Positions 10,577 to 19,903 of a DNA stretch of 64,000 nt are shown in pieces. Position 1 is the first letter of the stretch, and each line of letters begins with the position of its first letter. Under the pieces are notes generated by a model. That model saw nothing but the letters and a program-made list of their open reading frames with translations. It did not search any database and was not told the DNA's origin. The DNA is from an uncultured Muribaculaceae bacterium (GTDB lineage: Bacteria > Bacteroidota > Bacteroidia > Bacteroidales > Muribaculaceae): NCBI GenBank assembly GCA_944320595.1, contig CALUIB010000012.1:1-64000 (forward strand), read 5' to 3'. Made by a program: the position numbers and the translations under genes.

Positions 10577-13500
10577 TTATCGTTTTACAACCTTGTGGCA
10601 AGTGCTTCCGTCATTGCCCGTGCGCAGCAGGTAAATCCCCTGCGGCAGTCCATCCACGGCCAGCACGTTGTCGCCCTCCGAAAGTTGCACCTGCATCACC
10701 TTGCCACCGGCCATGTTATACAAGGCAGCCTCAGTGGCCTCATTCACCACCACGTGCAGCACGTCGGCAGCAGGGTTGGGATAAACAGCAGCAGCCACGA
10801 CGCCTGCGTTTGCCATGCCCGAACTTTCGCCCTCGACGGTGAAATTAATGCGCGGCGATACCTCGTCGTAAGAGTCGTTGATGAACAGCGAGCAGAAATA
10901 ATTGCCCGGAGCCAGCGTACCAGCCTCGATGGTCACATAGCCGTCGGTCGCGCCGTATGTGTAAAGGAATGCGTCGAGCTCGTCAACATTGGGGTCTTCG
11001 CCCTCGGCAAACACGCCCACCCAGTCTTTCGGGGTACCAGGGCCGTTATGGTACTCCACCACAATGTCCTCGTCGGTCGAGTAAACAGTCTTTTCGGTTT
11101 CAACCGACGAAATCATGTCGCCCACCGAGAAGAAAAGCCGTTCGCGCGGTTCAAAGTAATACCCTTTAAGGAAGTAATTGGCGAAGTAGTACCCCTTTGG
11201 CAGATTTGTTGTCAGGGTCAGCGTGCCCTCGGTGCTGCCGTTAAGGTAATCCCACGAGTCCGATGTGTCGGCAGTTCCCGGAACCTCGCCCATGCGGTAT
11301 ATGCCTATCCAGTCGCCATCAAGCCCCGGGGCGTTGCTGTAGGATATGGCTATGTCCTCCCCTTCGTCGAACGAAGTCTTTTCTATCGACAGCCCGACCT
11401 CAGGGCCAACGTAAAGCGGCAGCCGCTCCGATATTTCGGTATATTCCTCGTCCTCGAACAGCACAACGTAATATTCATTAACCTCGTTGATTGTGAAACT
11501 CATAGTACCCGATTGCGACGGGGTGTATTGCCAGCGGTAAGACAACGCACCGCCAGTGTTGGGGTTCTCCTCCTTGCGGTATATGCCTATCCACGCATTC
11601 TGCCCCTCGGGCACATATTCATAGTTTATGACGATTTGTTCGCCGGGCAGCACCGAATTGTCAACAAGCGAAATTGCCGGGTCGCCGTCAACACTGCCCT
11701 CAACGGTGAAACTGCGCGGTTCCGACCACTCCGACCACTCCATGTTGGTGTCGCGGTAGCGCATCCTCACGTAGTACAGGCCGTTCTTCAGCCTGTTATT
11801 GGCAACGGTGAGCTTGGTGATGTCGCGGTTCTCGTTAAGGTCGATGGGAATATGCAAGGGGTCGCCGGTGGAGCCATACAAGTCCTCCTTATCTACAACC
11901 GACTCATAGTCGATTGAGGCAAAATCCTCGGTAAACGAGAATTGGTACTGCACCGTGTTAAGCTGCTCGTCGGTGGTGGTGGCGTATGCACTCCCCTCAA
12001 AAGTGTAAGGCAGGCTCACCACCTCCGGCACTTCCTTGATTTCGGGCTTTTCGGGTGCTGCCTTCCCAAGTGTGCGCGAGAAAGAGTCGATGAGTATGTT
12101 GTCAACCACGATTTCCTTGTTGCCTATGGCATAGCATTCGGCCTTCATCTCCTTCTTGTCGAAGTCGAACTCCAGTATTTGGTACCCCCAGTAGTCGATG
12201 GTCTTCTGCACGTCGGCATAATCTTGCTCTGACGACATCCCCCACATCTGGTCCCACGATGCCGCGCCGTTGATGATGTGGTACAGTGGCCACTCTTCGA
12301 GCTGGCCGCGATGGTACAAGTGGTGGTGGCCGCCATAGTTAAGCACGTGCTTGGGAGTCTCGCACAGGATGGGGATTATCTCGTTGCGCACCCACGACGA
12401 TATGTCGCCTATGTATTGCTCGGCCTGTATGGGGCGGTGGTTGACGCTGATGATAAAGTCAACCGTCTCGTCGTCCTTTGCCGCATCCACCACTTGGCGC
12501 ACCCACGACTTCTGCGCCTCACCGGTATGCTCGGTACTGAGCACCACAAACAGTATGCGCCCGGCCTGGTAGGCATAATAATTCTCGGTGCCGCTCTTTA
12601 TGCCGCGGTATTCAAGGTCTTCATAGTGGTAATGGGTTGCATATCGCTTCATGCCCGTGTCGTTGTAGGTGTCGTGGTTGCCCACTGCTGTCATGATTGG
12701 CAGGAAGGGCGACACTTGCTGCGACTTGAACAGGTGTATCTGTTCATACTGGTCGAGCGAGGCCACATCCACCTGGTCGCCTATGTTCATAATCATGTTT
12801 ATGCTTTCGGCCATGTCGCCGCTGTCGCCATATTTTTCCATCACCTTGCGCTGCGATGCCTTCAGCAGCCATTCATAGCCGCTGCGGCTCTTTATCTGGT
12901 GGTCGCCTTGCAGCAATATGCGCATGGGAGTCTTGCTCCCGGGCTCGGGCATGGTGCGGAAACGGTAAACCTCGCTCGTGCCGCGGTCGCCGCTCACCGT
13001 GCGGTAGTAATAAATAGTATTTGGCTCAAGGCCGGTAACGTGTACCGAGTTCCAATAATACGGGAAACCGCTTTCCGACAGGTCGTCGGCCACCCCTTGC
13101 GCAGTCTCGGTGAGCGCATCGGGGCTCTTGCCGTATTGCACCACGGGCGTGGCCGCAAATGAAGTTTTCCAGCTCACCCATATAGAGTTGCTTTCGGCAG
13201 TCTGCAAGTATGGCTTGGTAATGTCGGCATACTCGCCCGTCTTTGGCTCCACCGTCAGCCTGTTTGCCACCACCTGGTAGTCGCTGCCCTCGGCAGGAGT
13301 GTAGTATATGTCGGCCTCGGAGCGTTCCACGCCGCCTATCGACACCGAGCCTCCGGGAGCTATGGTGTAGTCCTTTACCTCCTTCACGTATGGCATGAAC
13401 TCCACGGCAGAACTCAATGTGTCGCGGTGCCCGTCGGCAAACGTGCGTTCCACGCACACCTGTCCGCTACGGGCAAGCCACGACGATGTGATTTCCACGC

Positions 13501-13705
13501 TATTTGTTCCCTGTCCTTGTGTCACACGGCACCCGTTTGGGGCTTGCCAATGGTATGCCTCCACGGCTGCGTCGGCAGGAACACTGAAGGTTTGCGTCTC
13601 ATCGGTCTTCATCACGCCCACCCCTTCGATGGATGGAGTCTGTCCGAACGCAGGCCCGCAAAGAGCCGTCAAAAAGAATAGCAGGCTAAAGTTTTTTTTG
13701 CTCAT
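10577..13705 (-). CDS. Large exported metallophosphoesterase with Ig-like repeats
   Basis: 1042 aa from the ATG at 13705 (MSKKNFSLLFFLTALCGPAFG, a signal peptide). The in-frame ATG at 13777 lies upstream of the promoter box. Order: an Ig-like region, a purple-acid-phosphatase-type fibronectin domain (YLQTAESNSIWVSW, YYYRTVSGDRGTSEVYRFRT), then a calcineurin-like phosphoesterase core (LLQGDHQIK, NIGDQVD, TAVGNHDTYND, VNHRPIQ, NYGGHHHLYHRG). After this come three Ig-like repeats of about 90 residues with the shared pattern WIGIYR/WVGVFA, and a C-terminal type IX secretion tail (VYPNPAADVLHVVV...GIYLLRTG). It is likely secreted or surface-bound and releases phosphate from organic substrates. The substrate is not predictable. 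Confidence 0.88.
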   Translation of the reverse strand: MSKKNFSLLFFLTALCGPAFGQTPSIEGVGVMKTDETQTFSVPADAAVEAYHWQAPNGCRVTQGQGTNSVEITSSWLARSGQVCVERTFADGHRDTLSSAVEFMPYVKEVKDYTIAPGGSVSIGGVERSEADIYYTPAEGSDYQVVANRLTVEPKTGEYADITKPYLQTAESNSIWVSWKTSFAATPVVQYGKSPDALTETAQGVADDLSESGFPYYWNSVHVTGLEPNTIYYYRTVSGDRGTSEVYRFRTMPEPGSKTPMRILLQGDHQIKSRSGYEWLLKASQRKVMEKYGDSGDMAESINMIMNIGDQVDVASLDQYEQIHLFKSQQVSPFLPIMTAVGNHDTYNDTGMKRYATHYHYEDLEYRGIKSGTENYYAYQAGRILFVVLSTEHTGEAQKSWVRQVVDAAKDDETVDFIISVNHRPIQAEQYIGDISSWVRNEIIPILCETPKHVLNYGGHHHLYHRGQLEEWPLYHIINGAASWDQMWGMSSEQDYADVQKTIDYWGYQILEFDFDKKEMKAECYAIGNKEIVVDNILIDSFSRTLGKAAPEKPEIKEVPEVVSLPYTFEGSAYATTTDEQLNTVQYQFSFTEDFASIDYESVVDKEDLYGSTGDPLHIPIDLNENRDITKLTVANNRLKNGLYYVRMRYRDTNMEWSEWSEPRSFTVEGSVDGDPAISLVDNSVLPGEQIVINYEYVPEGQNAWIGIYRKEENPNTGGALSYRWQYTPSQSGTMSFTINEVNEYYVVLFEDEEYTEISERLPLYVGPEVGLSIEKTSFDEGEDIAISYSNAPGLDGDWIGIYRMGEVPGTADTSDSWDYLNGSTEGTLTLTTNLPKGYYFANYFLKGYYFEPRERLFFSVGDMISSVETEKTVYSTDEDIVVEYHNGPGTPKDWVGVFAEGEDPNVDELDAFLYTYGATDGYVTIEAGTLAPGNYFCSLFINDSYDEVSPRINFTVEGESSGMANAGVVAAAVYPNPAADVLHVVVNEATEAALYNMAGGKVMQVQLSEGDNVLAVDGLPQGIYLLRTGNDGSTCHKVVKR

Positions 13706-13762
13706 GCTTTGTCTGTTTTTGTGTAATGAATGAAAAATGTTCTTTCTGGAAATTTCCCGGTG

Positions 13763-13770
13763 CAAAAGTA
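13763..13770 (-). promoter_or_regulatory. -7 box of the phosphoesterase gene
   Basis: Reads TACTTTTG on the minus strand; no good -33 box seen. It decides the start at 13705. Confidence 0.5.
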
Positions 13771-13925
13771 TTTTCACAGTGTAACATTCTGGTTAAGCAT
13801 GATTAAAAATGCCGTTACAACGATGTAACCATTTCATTACAAAAAAAACGCCTACAAATGCATTCCACAGCCCAACTACGCTCCATGCCAAGGCTTTGCC
13901 GATGCAGAGCCGATACTGGGGAAAA

Positions 13926-13972
13926 ACAGCTGCGCCCCGCCTGCTAATGCGTGAGGCGGGGCGCAGCTGCTA
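13926..13972 (-). terminator. ispG terminator
   Basis: Stem of about 17 bp (GCAGCTGCGCCCCGCCT and its complement) followed on the minus strand by T5. Confidence 0.9.
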
Positions 13973-13990
13973 TATGGTTTCTTGCCTGGT

Positions 13991-15826
13991 TCAAGCCTGT
14001 GAAAGCTCCACCCAGTCGCCGTTGGCCTTAATCAAGGCTATGAGATGCGGAATGGCTTCTTCCTCGGGGATATTCTTCTCGACGCACTCCTTCCCCTTGT
14101 AAAGGCTTATACGGCCTACCCCCGCGCCCACATACCCGTAATCGGCATCGGCCATTTCTCCGGGGCCGTTCACTATGCAGCCCATTATGCCTATCTTCAA
14201 GTGCGACAGGTGCGAAGTGGCCTCTTTCACGCGGCGGACGGTTGCCTGCAAGTCATACATCGTGCGCCCGCATCCCGGGCATGAAATAAATTCGGTCTTG
14301 CTTATGCGCACTCGCGCCGCTTGCAGAATGGCAAATTCGTAACGCACTATGTCGCTGAAGTTTTTGTAATTGGGCGTTTCCATCCACACGCCATCGCGGA
14401 AACCGTTGAGCAGCAACGTGCCGAAGTCAACACCGGCCTTCACTTGCAGCCACTCGTTGTCGCTGTCGGGGTAACGGTTCAACGGGATTGCCGGGGCGTC
14501 GATGCCACGGTCGGCAAGCGCATGCATGAAAGCCTGCTGGCAGCCCGTCACATTCACCGACGACGGCGTGACCACAAGAACCACATCGTCGCGCCCACGC
14601 AAGAAGTCGAGCGCGCCGGCAGCCACGTCGGTGTCGGCAGGCACACGCAACCACTTCATGCTGCTGCCGCAACCGTCCAATTCCCCGGCCTCGTCGATGG
14701 TAAACAGCGGCGACACATTGTCGCCACCCTTGTATTTGGTCCAAGGCACTATGTAACGACCTTGCGCATTGGGGATTTTGCCGTCGGCAATGTAATAGAA
14801 ATCGGGGCGCGGCTTGCCATACACGTTCCCCGGCAGGCACGAAACTATAGTCACCGGCTGCTTGTTGCCGCCGACCAGTCCGCCAACCACCGCAGTGCGG
14901 CGGCGCACCGGCCTTACGGGGTCGTACCCTTGGCTCATTCCGCCTTTTATGGGCTTATGCCCTTGCCTCATGGTTATGTACCTTACCAGTTTACGAGCCA
15001 CAGGCACCTCAAGTTCGGGATCCTCGCTCAGCGACACGCGAATGGTGTCGCCAATCCCCTCGGCAAGCAACGTGCCGATGCCCACGGCCGACTTAATGCG
15101 CCCGTCTTCGCCGTCGCCGGCCTCGGTCACGCCCAAGTGCAGCGGATAGTGCATATCCTCGCGGTCCATGGCGGCCACCATCAAGCGCACGGCCTCGACC
15201 ATCAGCACCGTGTTTGATGCCTTCATCGAAATCACCACATCGTGGAAATTCTCGGCCTCGAACACCCGCAGGAATTCCATCACGCTCTCCACCATGCCCT
15301 CAGGGGTGTCGCCGTAGCGGCTCATTATGCGGTCGCTCAGCGAGCCGTGGTTCACGCCCAACCTCACTGCCGTGTGGTGCTGGCGGCACAGGTCGATAAA
15401 TGGTGTCAAGGCATCGTGTATGCGCTGCAATTCGCGGGTATATTCCTCTTCGGTATAGGTAAGCGTCTTGAACGTGCGCGCCGCATCGACGAAGTTTCCG
15501 GGATTTATGCGCACCTTGTCAACGACACGCGCTGCCGCGTATGCAGCCGACGGGTTGAAGTGGATGTCGGCAATCAACGGCACCGAATACCCTTCGCTGC
15601 GCAATATGCGGCGAATTTCCCCTATATTGTTGGCCTCGCGCACGCCTTGCGCCGTCAGCCTCACATAGTCGGCCCCGGCATCGCAAATGCGGCGGCACTG
15701 CGCCACGCTGCCCGGGGTGTCCATCGTTGAGGTAGATGTCATCGACTGTATCCTTATGGGGAATTCCGACCCAAGCGGCGTTTCCCCGATGTCAACACGA
15801 GAAGTTTTTCGGCGAGAATAATTCAT
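13991..15826 (-). CDS. ispG: (E)-4-hydroxy-3-methylbut-2-enyl-diphosphate synthase, long form
   Basis: 611 aa iron-sulfur enzyme (GcpE) that makes HMBPP in the non-mevalonate isoprenoid pathway. The N-terminal TIM barrel (MNYSRRKTSRVDIG, IQSMTSTSTMDT, PLIADIHFNP, VDKVRINPGNF, GVNHGSLSDRI) and the C-terminal 4Fe-4S domain (FISCPGCGRT... and GIMGCIVNGPGEM) are both present. Between them lies an insertion of more than 200 residues, typical of the three-domain IspG of Bacteroidota, Chlamydiae and plants, as opposed to the roughly 370 aa proteobacterial form. It is the last gene of a minus-strand run behind purE (gap 134 bases). Confidence 0.96.
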   Translation of the reverse strand: MNYSRRKTSRVDIGETPLGSEFPIRIQSMTSTSTMDTPGSVAQCRRICDAGADYVRLTAQGVREANNIGEIRRILRSEGYSVPLIADIHFNPSAAYAAARVVDKVRINPGNFVDAARTFKTLTYTEEEYTRELQRIHDALTPFIDLCRQHHTAVRLGVNHGSLSDRIMSRYGDTPEGMVESVMEFLRVFEAENFHDVVISMKASNTVLMVEAVRLMVAAMDREDMHYPLHLGVTEAGDGEDGRIKSAVGIGTLLAEGIGDTIRVSLSEDPELEVPVARKLVRYITMRQGHKPIKGGMSQGYDPVRPVRRRTAVVGGLVGGNKQPVTIVSCLPGNVYGKPRPDFYYIADGKIPNAQGRYIVPWTKYKGGDNVSPLFTIDEAGELDGCGSSMKWLRVPADTDVAAGALDFLRGRDDVVLVVTPSSVNVTGCQQAFMHALADRGIDAPAIPLNRYPDSDNEWLQVKAGVDFGTLLLNGFRDGVWMETPNYKNFSDIVRYEFAILQAARVRISKTEFISCPGCGRTMYDLQATVRRVKEATSHLSHLKIGIMGCIVNGPGEMADADYGYVGAGVGRISLYKGKECVEKNIPEEEAIPHLIALIKANGDWVELSQA

Positions 15827-15960
15827 AAACTGTCCACTATAAATTTGCTTTCACGATTTTTGAGGTTTTCAAAACAAGCTGCGGCAGGCCATGCGGCAGC
15901 AAGTGTGTGTATATATGTGTGAGGGAGAGAGGAGAGCAGGTGCTCGTGTGTCGGTTATGG

Positions 15961-16467
15961 TCAATTAGTCTTGAACTTGTATTGCACTTTGTGCAATTCC
16001 TTGTTGGCTGCGACAATTTTCCCGGCAAGCCCTTTCTTGTAGGCATGGAACTTGGCCGACAGCGTTTCGTCGCCAAGCGCGAGAATTTGCACGGCAAGTA
16101 TGGCGGCGTTAAGCGCCCCGTTGATGCCCACGGTGGCCACAGGTATGCCCGGAGGCATCTGCACAATGGCAAGCAGGGCATCCATGCCTTCGAGCGACGA
16201 CTTGATGGGCACGCCTATCACCGGCACCGTGGTCGATGCCGCTATCACGCCCGGCAAGTGCGCGGCCATGCCAGCCGCCGCTATTATCACACGTATGCCT
16301 CGCCCTTCGGCCTCGGTGGCAAAACGTGCCACCTCGTCGGGGGTGCGGTGTGCCGACAGCGCATTCATTTCAAATGGTATCTCCATTTCATCGAGCAATT
16401 TGGCGGCCTTCTCCATTACAGGCAGGTCGGAAGTGCTCCCCATTATGATACTTACTACTGGGTTCAT
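15961..16467 (-). CDS. purE: N5-carboxyaminoimidazole ribonucleotide mutase
   Basis: 168 aa cytoplasmic enzyme of purine synthesis that converts N5-CAIR to CAIR. Class I PurE motifs are visible: IIMGSTSDLPVM at the N-terminus, LSAHRTPDEVARFA with the catalytic His, AAAGMAAHLPGVIA and PVIGVPIKSS. The length is normal. It lies between the PAP2-like gene (67 bases upstream) and ispG, on the same strand. The short gap upstream contains a repeating ATTAGTCGGATTAG-like sequence with no obvious promoter, so cotranscription with the gene before it is plausible. Confidence 0.96.
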   Translation of the reverse strand: MNPVVSIIMGSTSDLPVMEKAAKLLDEMEIPFEMNALSAHRTPDEVARFATEAEGRGIRVIIAAAGMAAHLPGVIAASTTVPVIGVPIKSSLEGMDALLAIVQMPPGIPVATVGINGALNAAILAVQILALGDETLSAKFHAYKKGLAGKIVAANKELHKVQYKFKTN

Positions 16468-16534
16468 TTTTTGCGTTTTTTATTTTCTTAATTAGTCGAA
16501 TTGGTCTTATTAGTCGGATTAGCCTAATTAGCGG

Positions 16535-17173
16535 TCACGAAAACAGGCGGCAGGTGAAGTACACCACGGCAAGGCCGTTGACGAAGCCCGCCACCACCTG
16601 CATGAAAGTGTGTCGGCGCATGAATATGCGCGACGACCCCAGGCAGCCTGCAAGCAACACCAGCAGGCATATCACAAGTTTCATGTCGATGACGTTGTAG
16701 CCATCGATGTAGGAGTGCAGGGCAAATGCCAGCAGCCCGCCTATGCCGGCCATGTGCGCACTTATCTTCCACCACAGCGTCACCACCGTCGATACCACGC
16801 AGGCGGCGGCACCGCCCACCATGAAGACCACCACCCATTGCGGAGTGTGGATGTGGTGCAGGTATATGGCCGAACATATATAGCAAAGTACCGTGGCTAT
16901 GTAAGGCAGCCACCGTTCCTCGCGCTTCACTAATCGCTTGTCTTCGATTATCTTCAGGTTGTGCAGCACGGCTATCGCCACCATGGGCATGATGCAAGTG
17001 ATGCCAAACACCACCAGCAGCACAACCAACCGCGTACCTTGCGGGATATAGCAAAGCACAGTGGCCCACAGGGCGAGGAATATGCCATACGTCGGCATCA
17101 GCAACGGGCTGAGCAACGTGGAAAAGATGCGGGCAAAAACGTATATTACCGAATCGGCGTTGACTTTGTTCAT
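16535..17173 (-). CDS. PAP2-like integral membrane protein
   Basis: 212 aa with five or six hydrophobic segments. A C-terminal set of motifs resembles the PAP2 lipid phosphatase superfamily: WKISAHMAGIGG (His motif), GSSRIFMRRHTFMQVVAG (SR...RRHT..Q). These are weaker than in textbook PAP2 enzymes, so the protein may be a divergent lipid phosphatase or a non-enzymatic relative. A charged cytoplasmic loop (NLKIIEDKRLVKREERW) follows the second helix. It lies 39 bases after rpoN and before purE on the same strand, with no terminator between them. Confidence 0.7.
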   Translation of the reverse strand: MNKVNADSVIYVFARIFSTLLSPLLMPTYGIFLALWATVLCYIPQGTRLVVLLVVFGITCIMPMVAIAVLHNLKIIEDKRLVKREERWLPYIATVLCYICSAIYLHHIHTPQWVVVFMVGGAAACVVSTVVTLWWKISAHMAGIGGLLAFALHSYIDGYNVIDMKLVICLLVLLAGCLGSSRIFMRRHTFMQVVAGFVNGLAVVYFTCRLFS

Positions 17174-17212
17174 TCTATGGATTTGTTTAGGTGGTAATTA
17201 GTATTATGTGAT

Positions 17213-18667
17213 TTATATTTCTTTGCGCAGCCTCGCCACCGGGATTGAAAGCCGTTCGCGGTACTTGGCCACAGTGCGGCGCGCTATCTCATAGCCTTTT
17301 TCTTTCAATATCTCGCACAGGCGCAAGTCGGAAAGCGGCTGGCGCTTGTCCTCGGCATCGACAACCGACTTTATTATCGACTGTATCTCCCGCGACGACA
17401 CTTCCTCGCCCGACTCGTGCTGCAACCCCTCGGTGAAAAAGAACTTCAGCGGATACACGCCCCATTGCGTGGTGACATACTTGTTCATCGTCACCCGCGA
17501 GATGACCGACACGTCGTATCCCGTGTCGTCGGCGATATCCTTGAGTATCATCGGCTTGAGCTGCATCTCGTCGCCCGTGAGGAAGAAGTCGCGTTGCCGC
17601 AGGGTGATGGCTCGCATAGTCTTGAACAGGGTTTCTTGCCGCTGTTGCAACACTTTTATGAAGTTAGAGGCTTTCTCGTATTTTTGCTTTATGTCGGCAG
17701 CCTCCTCCTCCTCGCGGCGAGTGGCCGGCTTCTTTCCGCTATACTTGTCATACAGCAGCGAGTAGCTTTCCGACACTTGCAGGTCGGGAATATTGTTAAG
17801 CAGCGTCAGGTTGATGGTGTCGCCCTCCACATCCACGTTGAAGTCGGGGATTATCTGCTGGCTGCGGCTTTCGTCGGCAATTCCCGTGACCGTGTTGCCC
17901 GGCTTGGGATTAAGCTGGCGTATCGCCTCCACCACCTTTTTCATCTTCTCGCTGTCGATGCCCAGTGCCGAAATTATTCTGTCGTAATGTTTTTTGATAA
18001 ACGAGTCGAAATAACGGTCTATCACCTTGTAGGCCAGCAAGTGCGCCTCGTCGCCCTTCTTGCGTTCGAGTTGCAGCAGCAGGCAGTCGCGCAAGTCGGT
18101 CGCGCCCACACCTGCCGGGTCGAGGTCGCGCACCACTTGCAGCACCTCCTCCACCTCATGCTCGTCGATGTCGTTGCCAGTCTGGAACACTATGTCGTCG
18201 GTTATCGCGCTCACCTTGCGCTGCAAGTACCCGTTGTCGTCGATATTTCCTATTATATATTCGGCAATTATGCGCTGGCGGTCGGTCAAGTCGCGTTCGC
18301 CAATCTGCTGCATCAAGTAATCCACAAGCGACCCCTCGGCGATGACCACGGCGTTTGGAGCCTCGTCGTCGGCACTGCGGTTCGACACATTCATACGGTA
18401 ATACGGGATGTCGTCCTCGTCCTTGTAGTCGGCATCCTGCATCTGTTCGGGCGTTTCGTTGAACACCTCCCCGTCCTCGTCCTTGTTGAGCATTTCGGTT
18501 TGCGGGTCTTCCGACACCTCAAGAGCCGGGTTGTCGTCCATTTCGCGGCGCACCTCCTCCTCGATTTCGCCACGGTTCATTTGCAGCAACGGCACAAGCA
18601 GCAATTGCAACGGCGACAATCGCTGCGTCAACTTCTGTTCTTGTGCCAAAGTCTGTTTACCTGCCAT
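17213..18667 (-). CDS. rpoN: RNA polymerase sigma-54 factor
   Basis: 484 aa. Region I is Gln and Leu rich (LAQEQKLTQRLSPLQLLLVPLLQ), followed by an acidic region II (EDGEVFNETPEQMQDADYKDEDD). The core-binding region comes next, then the helix-turn-helix, and the C-terminal RpoN box ARRTVAKYRERL that reads the -24 element. The start at 18667 (MAGKQTLAQEQ) is chosen because the -7 box of its promoter ends at 18691; the frame is open to 18784 through the promoter repeats. Sigma-54 needs AAA+ activators, none of which is encoded in this window. Confidence 0.96.
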   Translation of the reverse strand: MAGKQTLAQEQKLTQRLSPLQLLLVPLLQMNRGEIEEEVRREMDDNPALEVSEDPQTEMLNKDEDGEVFNETPEQMQDADYKDEDDIPYYRMNVSNRSADDEAPNAVVIAEGSLVDYLMQQIGERDLTDRQRIIAEYIIGNIDDNGYLQRKVSAITDDIVFQTGNDIDEHEVEEVLQVVRDLDPAGVGATDLRDCLLLQLERKKGDEAHLLAYKVIDRYFDSFIKKHYDRIISALGIDSEKMKKVVEAIRQLNPKPGNTVTGIADESRSQQIIPDFNVDVEGDTINLTLLNNIPDLQVSESYSLLYDKYSGKKPATRREEEEAADIKQKYEKASNFIKVLQQRQETLFKTMRAITLRQRDFFLTGDEMQLKPMILKDIADDTGYDVSVISRVTMNKYVTTQWGVYPLKFFFTEGLQHESGEEVSSREIQSIIKSVVDAEDKRQPLSDLRLCEILKEKGYEIARRTVAKYRERLSIPVARLRKEI

Positions 18668-18690
18668 CGGCAATATTCTCCTTTTACAGG

Positions 18691-18815
18691 CAAAGATAGT
18701 GCAAGCCGAGCGCAAATGCAAATCATGCTCGCATGAATTTGCGATTTGCCGAGGCGCAGCCTGTCTTATCGAAAGATAGTGCAAGCCGAGCGCAAATGCA
18801 AATCATGCTTGCATT
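18691..18815 (-). repeat. Promoter-bearing hairpin repeats upstream of rpoN
   Basis: Two copies on the minus strand. The gene-proximal copy (18691 to about 18768) has TATCTTTG (18691-18698), 20 bases and TTTG (18719-18722). The distal copy begins at 18771 and reads TATCTTTC; its far palindrome arm is missing. The 3' part (GCGCTCGGCTTGCACTATCTTTG) matches the other loci. The palindrome has different bases that still pair (GCAAAT/ATTTGC, CATGC/GCATG), so structure is kept while sequence changes. Confidence 0.85.
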
Positions 18816-18839
18816 CTGGAACATTGCATTGCGACACTT

Positions 18840-18886
18840 ATGAAAACAAATAAAGCTGCCATACCTGCGTACAGGCATGGCAGCTT
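18840..18886 (-). terminator. rplU-rpmA terminator
   Basis: Stem AAGCTGCCAT/ATGGCAGCTT with CCTG/CAGG inside, followed on the minus strand by a T-rich run. Confidence 0.88.
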
Positions 18887-18970
18887 GTATTCCTCTGCTT
18901 GCGCTTGCCATGGGATTATCTTCCTCCGCATTGCAAGCGAATTTCTCTTGTTTTGCTGTCTGCTCCAGAC

Positions 18971-19249
18971 TTAGTTTTCAGCAGCAGGTTCAGCCACGGC
19001 GGCAGGCTCCACAGTGATATACTTGCGATTAGCCTTGGTGACAAAAACCACAGTACCGTCGATGAGGGCATACAGGGTGTGATCCTTGCCCATACCCACG
19101 TTTACACCCGGGTGGTGAACAGTACCGCGCTGACGCTTGATGATGTTTCCGGCCTTAACCTTTTGGCCACCGAAAATCTTAACTCCGAGTCGTTTGCTTT
19201 CCGACTCACGACCGTTCTTAGAACTACCTACACCTTTTTTATGTGCCAT
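18971..19249 (-). CDS. rpmA: 50S ribosomal protein L27
   Basis: 92 aa. The N-terminus [20 protein letters not shown] is classic L27 and reaches towards the peptidyl transferase centre; the core [26 protein letters not shown] follows. The C-terminal tail is Ala, Pro and Glu rich ([10 protein letters not shown]), a short extension common in Bacteroidota. It is encoded 41 bases after rplU in the usual rplU-rpmA operon. Confidence 0.98.
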   Translation of the reverse strand: MAHKKGVGSSKNGRESESKRLGVKIFGGQKVKAGNIIKRQRGTVHHPGVNVGMGKDHTLYALIDGTVVFVTKANRKYITVEPAAVAEPAAEN

Positions 19250-19290
19250 TTCTTTCTAATTTTTTGTTGGTTTGTGTGTGCCGTCTCTGT

Positions 19291-19608
19291 TTAAGCAACG
19301 ACTTCCTTAATCAATACCTTTGTGAACAATTGGCGATGGCCGTTTTTGCGGCGATAGCCCTTGCGGCGCTTTTTCTTGAAGACGATGATATGTTCACCCT
19401 TGAGCATGGGGGTCAATACCTCGCATACTACCTTTGCACCGTCAACTGTGGGTGCGCCTACTTTTACGTTACCGTCGGCATCAACGAGCAACACGTTGCT
19501 GAATTCCACTGCGTCGCCCTCCTTGGTGTCGCCGAGGTACTGAACATACAAATACTTGCCTGCTTCGGCCTTGAATTGCTGTCCTTTGATTTCTACAATT
19601 GCGTACAT
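19291..19608 (-). CDS. rplU: 50S ribosomal protein L21
   Basis: 105 aa. [20 protein letters not shown] at the N-terminus and the basic C-terminal segment [20 protein letters not shown], which contacts 23S rRNA, identify L21. First gene of the rplU-rpmA operon, with a promoter at 19700-19730 and a leader of about 85 bases that contains two small hairpins. Confidence 0.98.
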   Translation of the reverse strand: MYAIVEIKGQQFKAEAGKYLYVQYLGDTKEGDAVEFSNVLLVDADGNVKVGAPTVDGAKVVCEVLTPMLKGEHIIVFKKKRRKGYRRKNGHRQLFTKVLIKEVVA

Positions 19609-19624
19609 CTGTATAAACTTTGTT

Positions 19625-19730
19625 ATTTTTACAGGTTAAGTCCGTGAGGCGGACAGCTGGCAGGCTGCCACTTAATCGAGCCTATTCGGAACGAGCGCAC
19701 AAAGTTAGCAATAATTCCCGTAACCGCAAA
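19625..19730 (-). promoter_or_regulatory. rplU promoter and structured leader
   Basis: TAACTTTG (19700-19707) and TTTG (19727-19730), spacing 19, on the minus strand. The leader can form GGCAGCCTGCC-type and GTCCGCCTCACGGAC hairpins, a possible ribosomal-protein autoregulation site (inference). Confidence 0.6.
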
Positions 19731-19903
19731 GCCCTACCGCAACTTTTTGCCACGCAGCACACAGTGCTTTCGCCAAATATGGCATTTTTTGCTGCAACGA
19801 CATTTTTTTGACGGTTTTCCCACAGATTTTTCGTAACTTAGTGTGCTGAAAATACAATATTTTAACACAGTTTCAAAGTTGAACTTGTTTTATAATAAAT
19901 AAT

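Noticed and set aside
14321-15217. 298-codon plus-strand frame opposite ispG
   Set aside because: Shadow of ispG: the opposite strand of a GC-rich gene gives long frames rich in His, Val and Arg.
17417-18736. 439-codon frame opposite rpoN
   Set aside because: Shadow of rpoN; runs through the rpoN promoter and has no domain.
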